Notes under the pieces: generated by a model
Told to the model about the DNA's origin: nothing
Seen by the model: the letters and a program-made list of their open reading frames with translations, nothing else
Databases searched by the model: none
Assembly: GCA_028282885.1 (NCBI GenBank)
Contig: JANQGX010000032.1
Coordinates: 1-64,000, forward strand
Direction of reading: 5' to 3'
Length of the DNA stretch: 64,000 nucleotides
Source of the DNA: SAR324 cluster bacterium
Lineage (GTDB): Bacteria; SAR324; XYD2-FULL-50-16
Program-made: the position numbers and the translations under genes
Shown: positions 53,222-61,614 of the stretch, one piece after another
Position numbering within the stretch: position 1 is the first letter of the stretch
Layout of the letters: each line of letters opens with the position of its first letter

Positions 53222-53803
53222 TCAGGAAAACTCCGTGTCTTCAAGATCGGGGATGCTGATCACCGATAAGAAGCGCGCTACTGAGGTTCCCCTACACTGC
53301 CCGCGATGGGGCACAGACGCATCAAAATAGATGCAGGTTCCAACTTCATCAATCACGTAACTTTCCGAGCCGTAAAAAAAATCCATTTTACCTTCAAGCA
53401 GGTAAATGATCTCCTCTCCCTGGTGAACGAACATTCTGTCTTCGTTACAATGAGGCTCAAGGGTAACTACAAACGGATCCATCTGTTTATCGCGCAGTGT
53501 AGATGCTAAAGGGCGATAATGATAACAAAGATTCCTATCCAACGGACGAATTACCTTCGAGTCCTCAGGGCCGGTGATCGAAAGCTTGGTTTCTGAAAAA
53601 CGATCTTCAAAAAAATCTGATAAGTGCACCCTAAGTGCGGAGGCAATTCTTCCCAATGTTGCGATGGGAAGACTGGAAAGGCCTCGTTCTATCTTTGAGA
53701 GGTAACCGGTTGTGATACCTGCTCTTTCTGCCAGTTCTTCCAGTTTGAAACCCTGATCATTTCTCAGCTTTCTTACTTCTTCTCCGATTTTTTTTTCAAG
53801 CAT
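53222..53803 (-). CDS. XRE-family regulator with C-terminal cupin domain
   Basis: This 193-aa transcription factor has an N-terminal helix-turn-helix (IGEEVRKLRNDQGFKLEELA, GITTGYLSKIERGLSSLPIA) and a cupin-2 effector domain (HQGEEIIYLLEGKMDFFYGS, then DASVPHRGQC). Proteins of this layout (PuuR/SutR-like) repress transporter and catabolic genes until a small acid or amine binds the cupin. The gene lies 200 bp upstream of and in the same direction as the HMG-CoA reductase and TRAP genes, so it probably controls them and perhaps itself. The ligand might be mevalonate or HMG-CoA-derived acids; this is inference. Confidence 0.88.
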   Translation of the reverse strand: MLEKKIGEEVRKLRNDQGFKLEELAERAGITTGYLSKIERGLSSLPIATLGRIASALRVHLSDFFEDRFSETKLSITGPEDSKVIRPLDRNLCYHYRPLASTLRDKQMDPFVVTLEPHCNEDRMFVHQGEEIIYLLEGKMDFFYGSESYVIDEVGTCIYFDASVPHRGQCRGTSVARFLSVISIPDLEDTEFS

Positions 53804-54283
53804 ACAAATTCAGTGATTTTGGAAATCAGGATCCAGGTTTTACAGATGGACCCATTTTTCTTTTCAGTGAAACCAGCGTTTTCCAATAAGGAAAAAAAAT
53901 GTCCAATTAGACAATTTTAATCCAAATATAGGCTAAAAATTATCCTCATAAGAAAACAAGATTCCTGTGAGGATAATTTTTTCCGCTAGGCCAAACCTAT
54001 AACATCAAATTTCAGGCTGTCAATCGTTTTATTTTACTCTCAGGAAAATATTAACGGAAAGTCCGGAATTTTAATGATTTGTTACGGAACGAATTTGATC
54101 GGCATCAAGGAGATTCTGTTCATCTTTAGCAGCGGACATGCGGAAATAAACATCATAGGCGCAATTGACCTGAATCGAACTATGATATTGCTGGGTGGTT
54201 CGTATTGACGGTCTGTCAGTTACTGTTTAACCTTTCAGACAAAAAACAAGTCTTTTGATTAACTGGAAAACGATAAAGGTTCA
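53804..54283. other. Divergent intergenic region with a hairpin
   Basis: About 480 bp lie between the XRE regulator and the plus-strand phosphoesterase. The stretch 53880-54060 is AT-rich. A hairpin at 53937-53979 is listed separately. No gene is seen. Confidence 0.45.
53937..53979. repeat. Perfect inverted repeat with long loop and T-run
   Basis: The arms AAATTATCCTCA and TGAGGATAATTT (12 bp, perfect) flank a 19-nt loop, and T-runs follow on both strands. It could be a bidirectional terminator or the operator of the neighbouring XRE regulator. It lies about 130 bp upstream of that regulator's start, on the upstream side. Confidence 0.6.
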
Positions 54284-55030
54284 ATGACAAATGAAAAGGG
54301 AATAACCATCGCCCATATCACGGACACCCATATAGACGAGGATGATGCACCTGTCAGGGATGCTGATGTCAGGGGTCAGTTTGAAAAAGTTCTGGATTCG
54401 GCTGCTAAGGAAAATCCAGATTTAATCATTCTCGGCGGAGACCTGGCAGCAAAGAACGGTGAAATAGGAGCCTACCGCTGGATCAGAGACCAGTTATTGC
54501 GGTTGGATATTCCCTATTATATCATCCCCGGGAATCACGATATTAACAGCAATCTGGAGGAGATTTTTACAATTGAGAGTGCCTGCGATGAGGGGCTGTG
54601 TTTTTTGGTTGAAACCGGGGTAGGCCTATTGGTCGGACTGGATAGTTCCAGCGGAGTGATTGGTGATTCCCAATTATCCTGGTTGGAAAACAGGGTTAGC
54701 GAAAAGCAAAAACCCCTTTTGCTTTTTATGCATCATCCGCCGATAGATTGCGGTTGTCTGTTTATGGATTCACGTTATCCACTTGAGAATCGGGATGTCG
54801 TCTATAAGAGGCTTGCAGGAATACCCGGAATTAAAGGGATCTTTTGCGGTCACTATCATACGGAAAAATCCATCTGCAGATCTGGAACCAATATTTTCCT
54901 GACCCCCTCAACCATGCACCAGATTAGTCAGGATCAAGAAGGGTATGAGGTCTCTTCCAAAAATCCCGGCTGGCGGTTAATCGAGTGGACGCCTGTTCAA
55001 CTCTCCACACGGGTTTCCTATCTGTACTGA
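54284..55030 (+). CDS. Calcineurin-like metallophosphoesterase
   Basis: This 248-aa two-metal phosphoesterase shows the full motif series in order. They are AHITDTHID (metal ligands D and H near residues 11-16), ILGGDLAAKNG, IIPGNHDINS, LFMHHPPID and FCGHYHTEKSI. This matches the CpdA/Icc (cyclic-nucleotide or phospholipase-like) subgroup; whether the substrate is cAMP cannot be told. AAGGTTCA precedes the ATG. It stands alone on the plus strand. Confidence 0.9.
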   Translation: MTNEKGITIAHITDTHIDEDDAPVRDADVRGQFEKVLDSAAKENPDLIILGGDLAAKNGEIGAYRWIRDQLLRLDIPYYIIPGNHDINSNLEEIFTIESACDEGLCFLVETGVGLLVGLDSSSGVIGDSQLSWLENRVSEKQKPLLLFMHHPPIDCGCLFMDSRYPLENRDVVYKRLAGIPGIKGIFCGHYHTEKSICRSGTNIFLTPSTMHQISQDQEGYEVSSKNPGWRLIEWTPVQLSTRVSYLY

Positions 55031-55062
55031 ATACCCGGGCTGACAACATTCCAATATTATGC

Positions 55063-55263
55063 TTAACCGCATCCCATGCTGGTGCCACATACCTGGCAGA
55101 CAAAGCAGCTTCCACTGGGGAGCATTTGGACACTTCCACAAAAATCACACTTTCTGTTCAAAGAAACATAAGAATTGTTCTGCTGCTCTTCGGTAATCTC
55201 TTGCAAAATGGTGACTTTCTCAAATATCTGTTTGGGTTCGGCTTTTTTAATTGGTGATAACAT
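55063..55263 (-). CDS. Small zinc-ribbon protein like the C-terminus of B12-dependent ribonucleotide reductase
   Basis: This 66-aa protein ends PSGSCFVCQVCGTSMGCG, the conserved C-terminal Cys motif of NrdJ-type ribonucleotide reductases. That tail carries Cys residues which reduce the active-site disulfide. A further CxxC pair (KCDFCGSVQ) makes a likely zinc ribbon. The rest of the reductase is absent and no nrdJ lies nearby. It may be a stand-alone C-terminal domain of a split enzyme or the remnant of a deleted nrdJ. No clear ribosome binding site is seen before the ATG, so translation is uncertain. Confidence 0.6.
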   Translation of the reverse strand: MLSPIKKAEPKQIFEKVTILQEITEEQQNNSYVSLNRKCDFCGSVQMLPSGSCFVCQVCGTSMGCG

Positions 55264-55449
55264 GGAGAATTCTTATTCAAGGTGAACAGTCAACAACATT
55301 GAGTGAAAATACATGAACAAATGTATACTTACGATGAGGCTATGTCAACCAATTTTTCAATTTTATTTCTGAAGGAGTCCGGTGCATTTAATCACCGGAT
55401 AGGATGGGGAACTCAGGAGTTAACAGAGGGATAAGGGCAAGTGCCCGGC

Positions 55450-56073
55450 CTACTTGCCCTTTGCTTTAAATGACGCCTCGATTATGGCATCCAGGTCGGT
55501 GATAAGCTCCATAACTTTGTCGCTTTCGTTTTGGCAGCGCTGCAGGATTTTCTCCTGGGTATTCATAATCAGGGAAAGACGTTCCTTTTCCTTAAATCCG
55601 CAACTCGGACATTCTGCTATTTTACTCTCCTCGTATTTAATCGTGTAGTACTCCAGCAGGGGACTGATGATTTTCTCCACCGAGAGAATGCATTGTCGGT
55701 TCTGATAGTTCGTGAGTTGTTGTGCGTTAAATCTGTAGCTTTCCTCAAGCACTTTCCGCAGAACGATTTGATGGCATGAGGGATTGGAAAAGAAGCGAAT
55801 CTCCTTGCCATCCTCGGATTTGTATTCGATCAGTTTGAGATCACCGAATTTCATATCACAGGGATAAAATGCAACTCTTCCGTAGTTCCCAAGCCCGGGA
55901 GCACGGTTGATAATGGTGGTTTTGACAAACTCCAGAAAAGTCTGTTTATCAATGGTCAGTGCCTCCAGGTCGATCCGGTCCTGGCTGGTGGCTTGGAAAT
56001 TGATCTTGGCAATTGCCGTGAACGAGAAAAAAATGATGAGCAGGAGGCTAATAGCAAGTTTATTGTTTTTCAT
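55450..56073 (-). CDS. Secreted protein of unknown function
   Basis: This 207-aa protein has an N-terminal signal segment (LAISLLLIIFFSFTAIA) followed by a probably periplasmic domain. It contains one CPSCG motif near the C-terminus and other single Cys (YPCDMKFG, NPSCHQ, NRQCILS). Much of the second half is predicted helical (EKIISPLLEYYTIKYEESKI, then a terminal Lys-rich helix). I do not recognise a family. It has no apparent operon partner. Confidence 0.6.
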   Translation of the reverse strand: MKNNKLAISLLLIIFFSFTAIAKINFQATSQDRIDLEALTIDKQTFLEFVKTTIINRAPGLGNYGRVAFYPCDMKFGDLKLIEYKSEDGKEIRFFSNPSCHQIVLRKVLEESYRFNAQQLTNYQNRQCILSVEKIISPLLEYYTIKYEESKIAECPSCGFKEKERLSLIMNTQEKILQRCQNESDKVMELITDLDAIIEASFKAKGK

Positions 56074-56714
56074 CTCAACTGCCTTCAGTTTGGTTAAGAT
56101 CTGATATTAAAACCTTTGGTTGATTTATTATAACGCCTATTCACCAGCTTATGCAATCGTGTAGATGTATAAGATATTTTAATCTTGATTTTCACAAGCC
56201 TGTAATAAACGATAAAAGCTTTGGCGTAAAAGACGATCGCACGCCATTCAAGGTATTAATCCTGGAAGCTTATAATTATAGCTCATAGGCATGTCGGGAA
56301 TAAAAATTGTTGTTCGTTCTAACCCCAAAATGCGAGTAAAATCCATAAAATTCTCTCATGCCCGGTTGTTGCTGTTAATCTGCCCGATTTCGAGATCAAT
56401 TTCAATGGTGATTTTATGCAGATTATGTCCGGTATTGGCGTTAGGGAGGAGTGTCCATAATTCTATAAAAAGTCTGTGTTTTTGGTCGCTTGTCGCTATT
56501 TTCCTCGCTTGAAGGAGATAAGGTATTTCATACCGGCGCTGTGTCTGCTTCAGTCCGGTAAATGAGGGGTTGACTCCGTCTTCTCCGGAAAAAACTCAAT
56601 GAAGTTGCTGCAGTAAATGTCCGATAAAAAGTCAAAAGTAGATTTGACTCTTTTTGAAAACGCTATTATTTACAGATAATTAACGAAACAAGTGCAAGGA
56701 TGCAGGCCTGATCC
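56074..56714. other. Intergenic stretch without recognised gene
   Basis: About 640 bp hold only short, patternless open frames on both strands. It probably contains the promoter of the unknown secreted protein. Nothing else is seen. Confidence 0.45.
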
Positions 56715-57803
56715 CTATTTGAGGCAATGAAACGATTCCGGATATTTGGCAATGTCATCCAGAAAATAGTCTGGCGTGTATCGTAAGAAAGAGGTTTTTT
56801 TGTAGGTTTTGTAGACCAGATCCTTGTTCGTTTGTGTGGTGTAGTTGGTAAAGAATCTGCTGATGTCTCCCGATTTAGCAGAATTGATATCGATTGTTTT
56901 AATGGGCGATGTGCAGTCCAATTGAAACGCTTTCATGCGGACTGTTCTTTTGGTGGGTTGCCGCAGAGTTTTAAACAAAACACGAAAGTTGGTTATATCA
57001 TAAACAATACTCCATTGCGTTCGACCGGGTGCATGCACGGCCTGAAGAACCTCAAAACCGTAGTCGACAACATCTCCTTTTTGAGGTTCATATGCCTCAA
57101 TCATTTCCACGGCCTTGGCAAATCGGCTCATGGAGTTGGCAGTCCACGTCCGGTTCCCTGGGGACATTATGCTTGTTTTATCCTTCAGATATTGCAGTGA
57201 TGATGAATATGTGCTGTTGGCCAGTGCGGCATAGGGCAGGTTTATGCCGGTATGAACCACCATTTTCCCATCCAGAAACTCGATCGTAGCGGCCTCACCG
57301 GAGATATCGCAAACCAGGTAGTGCAGGGGTGCGGAGATATCGGGATCGATTCGGATCTTCTTATCACTTTCAATAACTTCCCGGACATTGGCAGAATTAT
57401 CAAGTTGATATTGAATCCAGCCCAGGGACCCGACCCGGGTTCTGGAATCAGGCCTGGGATAGCGGGCACCATCCAACCACATTTGAGCTACCACCAAACC
57501 TGCTTCATTAAGACCATCCGTTGGGGCATCCAAACCATATTGCACGAAGGAAATACTCCCAAATCTGGAAACCCACTTCGAGTTGGCCTTTGGATAGGAT
57601 GACAGGAGATTTTTCTCCACATTTCTTTTGTTGATGACCACCAGACCGTCTCCGATATCCCAGTCAAAATTCCTGCCAAAGACAATCCGGTCTTGAGTTC
57701 TCAGGCAGAAGGTTGTGCAAGCCCAAACTTCAGCCGAAACAAAAACAGGTATAATAACAAAGAGAAAAGCGAACTTTTTATGCACTATTGTTAAGGCTGG
57801 CAT
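56715..57803 (-). CDS. Secreted linear amide C-N hydrolase (choloylglycine hydrolase/penicillin V acylase-like Ntn family)
   Basis: This precursor of about 362 aa has an N-terminal signal peptide (KKFAFLFVIIPVFVSAEVWA), cleaved before Cys of WACTTFCLRT. This exposes the N-terminal nucleophile, as in Ntn hydrolases of the choloylglycine-hydrolase group. Conserved blocks include VFGRNFDWD, TDGLNEAGLVVAQMWL, and NSTYSS followed later by TQWSIVYDITNFRV. These enzymes cleave bile-acid amides, penicillin V or acyl-homoserine lactones. The start used is the ATG at 57801-57803, preceded by CAGGAATATCG. The longer frame to 57866 is less likely. Function in vivo is unknown. Confidence 0.88.
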   Translation of the reverse strand: MPALTIVHKKFAFLFVIIPVFVSAEVWACTTFCLRTQDRIVFGRNFDWDIGDGLVVINKRNVEKNLLSSYPKANSKWVSRFGSISFVQYGLDAPTDGLNEAGLVVAQMWLDGARYPRPDSRTRVGSLGWIQYQLDNSANVREVIESDKKIRIDPDISAPLHYLVCDISGEAATIEFLDGKMVVHTGINLPYAALANSTYSSSLQYLKDKTSIMSPGNRTWTANSMSRFAKAVEMIEAYEPQKGDVVDYGFEVLQAVHAPGRTQWSIVYDITNFRVLFKTLRQPTKRTVRMKAFQLDCTSPIKTIDINSAKSGDISRFFTNYTTQTNKDLVYKTYKKTSFLRYTPDYFLDDIAKYPESFHCLK

Positions 57804-58147
57804 CGATATTCCTGTCAGGATCTGTGTGCAGATATCCAAATAAATCTTCATTGGCAAAATCGCCATTTCATTCGGGTGTTTTGGTTTCTCTTGGAAAACC
57901 GATTAAAGAGGGGAACCTGTAACAATTCATGGCACAAAGCAAGCCGTAGTGGCAATGTTTAACTTGATATAATTGACTTACACATCGGGATTGATAAATC
58001 GGTTTTACAGAGTACCTGCGGTTTCAACCTTTGGTTCAGTTTCCGTTTTATCTTCACCCGGTTGCAGTACCAGGCGATTTCTCTTTCAATATGATGAAAC
58101 CGTTGGTTGACTTTAAACATGTGTTATCTATAATTTAAGCATACTGC
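57804..58147. other. Divergent promoter region upstream of the GntR gene
   Basis: About 340 bp between the minus-strand Ntn hydrolase and the plus-strand GntR gene. It is AT-rich towards 58100-58147. No operator or promoter was resolved. Confidence 0.4.
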
Positions 58148-58846
58148 ATGATCTGCTCGGGCAACCCCTATTCTTCAGTTGTAATGGATAAACAAGATAT
58201 AGCCAGAATCACTCAATCAGCCACCGACGCCTGTACGGAATATCTACGAAGTGCTTTGATGGACGGTCAATATGCAGAAGGCGAATCGATTATCATCGAC
58301 CGTTTAGCCAGTCAATTGGGCGTCAGTCAAACACCCATTCGCGAAGCTGTCAGACGATTGGAAGCCGAAGGGTTTCTGACCTTTATTCCCAAAAAAGGCG
58401 CTATTGTACGGCCAATCGATCAAAATGAATTTGAAGAGTTGGTTGAAATACGAAAAGCTTTGGAGCCGGTTGTTTTACGCAAGTCAATTGAAAAAGCCAG
58501 TCAAGCCGAGACAAAAGCAGCGAAAAGGGAACTCAAGCGCTGGAAAAAACAGGTAGATCCGACTGCGATCCTTGGTTCACAATGGCGGTTCTATTCAGCC
58601 ATCTACACACCAGCCAAGCAACCTCGCCTGCTTGAATTAATTGCTGCAAACTGGAAACACATTCACCGCTATCATCGTGTCACCTGGATCCCTTCTAACG
58701 ATGCGCGAAATAAAGATATCGCTCTAATGAGTGATCTGTTTGACAAATATGAAAGTAAGGAAATTACCGCAGCCGTTGAGGCGTTGCTTGACGTTATTTC
58801 CTGGGGTGCCAGTATCGTCAGACGGTCTCTGGAAAAAAATAGATAA
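58148..58846 (+). CDS. GntR-family transcriptional regulator (FadR/FCD-like)
   Basis: This 232-aa regulator has an N-terminal winged helix (IIDRLASQLGVSQTPIREAV, RRLEAEGFLTFIPKKGAIV) and an all-helical C-terminal effector domain of FadR/FCD type (EFEELVEIRKALEPVVLRKS, ending VIRR-like helices). The FCD metal-binding His residues are only partly visible. Its stop abuts the stop of the convergent adenosine-deaminase-family gene. It is the only regulator of the catabolic-looking module downstream (deaminase, amidohydrolase, NhaC). The start may be the ATG at 58184, since no ribosome binding site precedes 58148. Confidence 0.85.
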   Translation: MICSGNPYSSVVMDKQDIARITQSATDACTEYLRSALMDGQYAEGESIIIDRLASQLGVSQTPIREAVRRLEAEGFLTFIPKKGAIVRPIDQNEFEELVEIRKALEPVVLRKSIEKASQAETKAAKRELKRWKKQVDPTAILGSQWRFYSAIYTPAKQPRLLELIAANWKHIHRYHRVTWIPSNDARNKDIALMSDLFDKYESKEITAAVEALLDVISWGASIVRRSLEKNR

Positions 58847-59899
58847 TTACACAACCCGCCTTTCAAATTCAGATAAGCTATCCAGATAGACTTTCTTTCG
58901 ATTCTCAGGAAGCCAGGCAGATTGGAAGGCGTTTTTCATAAATCGAAGCATTTCCTGCCGTGTAAATCCTCCTGATCGTTGTGCCACGGCCAGAGTATTG
59001 GACAGCCAACCGCTTCCGAACTGAGCGGGATCATCGCTGTTCAGTGAAACCATAACACCTGCCCGAAAAAGCGTTTTTATCATCTTCATCCGATCCGGAG
59101 GGCAGCTATTTTCAGTGGCGTAATAGGTAGGACAGGCTGTTAAACAGATGTTTTTGTTTAATACCGTATCAACCAGTGCCTCATCCTGAGCAACATTTAA
59201 CCCATGGTCAATTCGATGAACGGAAAGCTGCTCGATACATCCCCGAATGTGGTCAAATGCATCGGGCTGGTTCACATCGCAATGCGAGGTTAAATGATAA
59301 CCGGCCAGTTTGGCTTGCCTGAATACCTCAGAAAACAAGTTCGGAAACCCGGAAACCTCGGCGTTGTCCAAACCGATGCCTATGATCAAGTCACGAAAGG
59401 GTTCGGCCTGTTTTAAAATCTTTTCCGCTTCCAAGGGAGAGTGATCCCGCTGAAAGCACATGATCCATTGGGTTTCAACTTCAAACTCTTTCAATCCATC
59501 CTTTTGAGCCTGCCCTATCGCCTCAACTGCCGCTTCAAACTCCACACCCTGCCGCATCGCTTGCTGGGGATCAAACATCACCTCGGCATAGACAATGTGT
59601 TCCTTCTGACATTGCTTCAGGAAATGCATGGTGAGATCATAATAATCGATTGCTTTGACCAGTACTCCCCGGCTGATATCCAGACATTCAAGAAAATTCT
59701 TTAAGTTTTCCGTGGAAGAGGTTTTCTTTTCGACTTGAAAGTTTAAAACATCCTCAGGTGTTCGATAAGGAATCTCAATTCCGTTTCGTTCGGCCAGAAG
59801 GAACAGTAGCTCCGGTTCAATTGTTCCCTCCAAATGGACATGCAATTCAGCTTTTGGTGCCGCCAGTAAAAACTCATAGTCTGATTTCTGTTCTGTCAT
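58847..59899 (-). CDS. Adenosine/adenine deaminase family hydrolase
   Basis: This 350-aa amidohydrolase-fold enzyme has Zn ligands in AELHVHLEGTIEP (H20, H22). Further ligands and catalytic residues are in HLTSHCDVNQ, SVHRIDHGLN and SLNSDDPAQFG. This set is shared by adenosine deaminase and adenine deaminase-like proteins; specificity cannot be assigned. The SHCDV segment replaces the HAGE motif of classical adenosine deaminase, so the substrate may differ. It precedes GntR convergently and follows an amidohydrolase gene by 160 bp. GGAAAATC precedes the ATG. Confidence 0.88.
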   Translation of the reverse strand: MTEQKSDYEFLLAAPKAELHVHLEGTIEPELLFLLAERNGIEIPYRTPEDVLNFQVEKKTSSTENLKNFLECLDISRGVLVKAIDYYDLTMHFLKQCQKEHIVYAEVMFDPQQAMRQGVEFEAAVEAIGQAQKDGLKEFEVETQWIMCFQRDHSPLEAEKILKQAEPFRDLIIGIGLDNAEVSGFPNLFSEVFRQAKLAGYHLTSHCDVNQPDAFDHIRGCIEQLSVHRIDHGLNVAQDEALVDTVLNKNICLTACPTYYATENSCPPDRMKMIKTLFRAGVMVSLNSDDPAQFGSGWLSNTLAVAQRSGGFTRQEMLRFMKNAFQSAWLPENRKKVYLDSLSEFERRVV

Positions 59900-60061
59900 G
59901 ATTTTCCAATAATATTATATTCAAATACCGATTACGGTTATCATCGAGTCAGTCATTCACTGACACATTGGGGCAATCGACAGTCACCTGGTTTCTGACA
60001 ATCGTGTCGGATTAGTCCCATAAAACTAAGTCATCCATATTTCTAATAAGCAGCGATGTAT

Positions 60062-61483
60062 TCAAACCTTAGCAAACTCTTCATGCTCCAGATCAACCAT
60101 CGGTTTGCCCTTCCTTTTCTTTCTTCTAATCTGATACCACGCCTGAAACTCTGCAAATCGTTCCCTGACTCGTGCGGTGATGGCCTCTTCATCAAAAATC
60201 GTAAATTCGTGATCACGCCTGAGGATCAACCCATCCACCATAACATCTGCCACAAAGGCCCCTTGCTGACCATTGGACAAGAATCGAAACAGCGTTTCTT
60301 TTCTGGCAACTTCGAGGCCGGTATTGTTCACAAGATCAATCGCAATGATGTCCGCCCGCTTTCCGACTTCCAAGGTTCCAACCAGGTTATCCAACCATAA
60401 AGCCTTCGCCCCGGAACCTGTAGCCATTTCAAGTGGCATCCAGGGATCAACAGTGACCTTTTCCCTTGGCATTACATTATGTAAGTACTGGGCCAGCATC
60501 ATTTGCCCAAACATATCTCGCGGTGCTCCGTCAGTTCCCAAGCCGACAGTCATCCCAGCCTCAAGACAATATGGGATATAGGCCACGCTTCGATTCCACG
60601 CTCCGGCATTGCACTCGGGATTATGAATAACAACGCACCCTCTTTCGGCAATTTTTTCAATTTCCTTCTCATTGAAATTTGAGGCATGGAAGAAAACAGA
60701 ACGGGATGTCAGCAATCCGATATCATCCAGGTATTGCAAAGCTCCCCCTCTATCCGCCCAGAGCGCGTTTGCGCGTTTTGCCTCATCCGGTGCCTCAAAT
60801 AGATGTGTTGCATATTGAACATCATACCGATGAGCCAACTCCATCCCTTTCACCAGGAGATTACGGGTACAGTTCCAGGGCCAGCTTGGGTGTACGGCTA
60901 CCGTCAAAAGACCTTCAAGGGCATGATGGTAATTTTTGATCGCCTCCTCGGTTTGTGACAAATAGCCGTCTTCATCCAGATTGTCCGAAAGACGAACACT
61001 CGTCACCATTAACGGGTGCATCACAATACGCATGCGGGAAAGCTCCGCAGCGCGAAAAGTAGCATCAGGAAACGGGGCAGCATTGGCTGTTGTGGTAACT
61101 CCATGTTTCAGACTGTGCATCAGGCTCCAAAGATTGAGATCATAACTATTCTCGTCAGTCAGCCAAAGATAAGCAGGCCAAACCTGGTTTAGCATCTCAT
61201 CTTCGATACCACCGCCAATCTCACTTGGAACGGCATGGGGAAGGTGATGGTGAAAGGTGGTCAGATGATTATGGCTATCAATCAATCCAGGCAATACAAC
61301 TTTCTCACTGCAGTCGATAATCTCTACTTCAGGATCGATCTGAAACTTTCTATTTAACTCTTCCGATGAGCCAATTTCCTTGATCGTTTTTCCATCCACA
61401 AATACAGCCCCATTTTCAATAATGCTTTCGGGATGAGCTTTGGGCACCAGATATTTACAATTATTGAAAAGGAATTTGCTCAT
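60062..61483 (-). CDS. Amidohydrolase of the TrzA/AtzA/SAH-deaminase group
   Basis: This 473-aa metal-dependent cytoplasmic hydrolase shows GLIDSHNHLTTFHHHLP (metal His near the start of the barrel), then VAVHPSWPW, FHASNFNEKEIEKIAERG, and GLGTDGAPRDMFGQM with the catalytic Asp. The C-terminal VGKRADIIAIDL is typical. Homologues deaminate guanine, methylthioadenosine or S-adenosylhomocysteine, or dehalogenate triazines. Together with the adjacent deaminase-family gene and a NhaC transporter under a GntR regulator, it probably degrades an amino-substituted heterocycle. GGAGCGATGC precedes the ATG. Confidence 0.88.
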   Translation of the reverse strand: MSKFLFNNCKYLVPKAHPESIIENGAVFVDGKTIKEIGSSEELNRKFQIDPEVEIIDCSEKVVLPGLIDSHNHLTTFHHHLPHAVPSEIGGGIEDEMLNQVWPAYLWLTDENSYDLNLWSLMHSLKHGVTTTANAAPFPDATFRAAELSRMRIVMHPLMVTSVRLSDNLDEDGYLSQTEEAIKNYHHALEGLLTVAVHPSWPWNCTRNLLVKGMELAHRYDVQYATHLFEAPDEAKRANALWADRGGALQYLDDIGLLTSRSVFFHASNFNEKEIEKIAERGCVVIHNPECNAGAWNRSVAYIPYCLEAGMTVGLGTDGAPRDMFGQMMLAQYLHNVMPREKVTVDPWMPLEMATGSGAKALWLDNLVGTLEVGKRADIIAIDLVNNTGLEVARKETLFRFLSNGQQGAFVADVMVDGLILRRDHEFTIFDEEAITARVRERFAEFQAWYQIRRKKRKGKPMVDLEHEEFAKV

Positions 61484-61614
61484 GCATCGCTCCTGTTGTA
61501 CATCTGCCTGCTTACTGACCTGAAGGAGTTGGAGATACCATTTAACCTCCAGCCCGATAGACGAAAGTAAGTACCGGATGTTGGGTTAAGTCTGATGCAA
61601 ACTGATCACGAATA

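Noticed and set aside
56291..56512. Plus-strand open frame of 73 codons
   Set aside because: The start has no ribosome binding site, the composition is low in acidic residues and no family pattern is visible.
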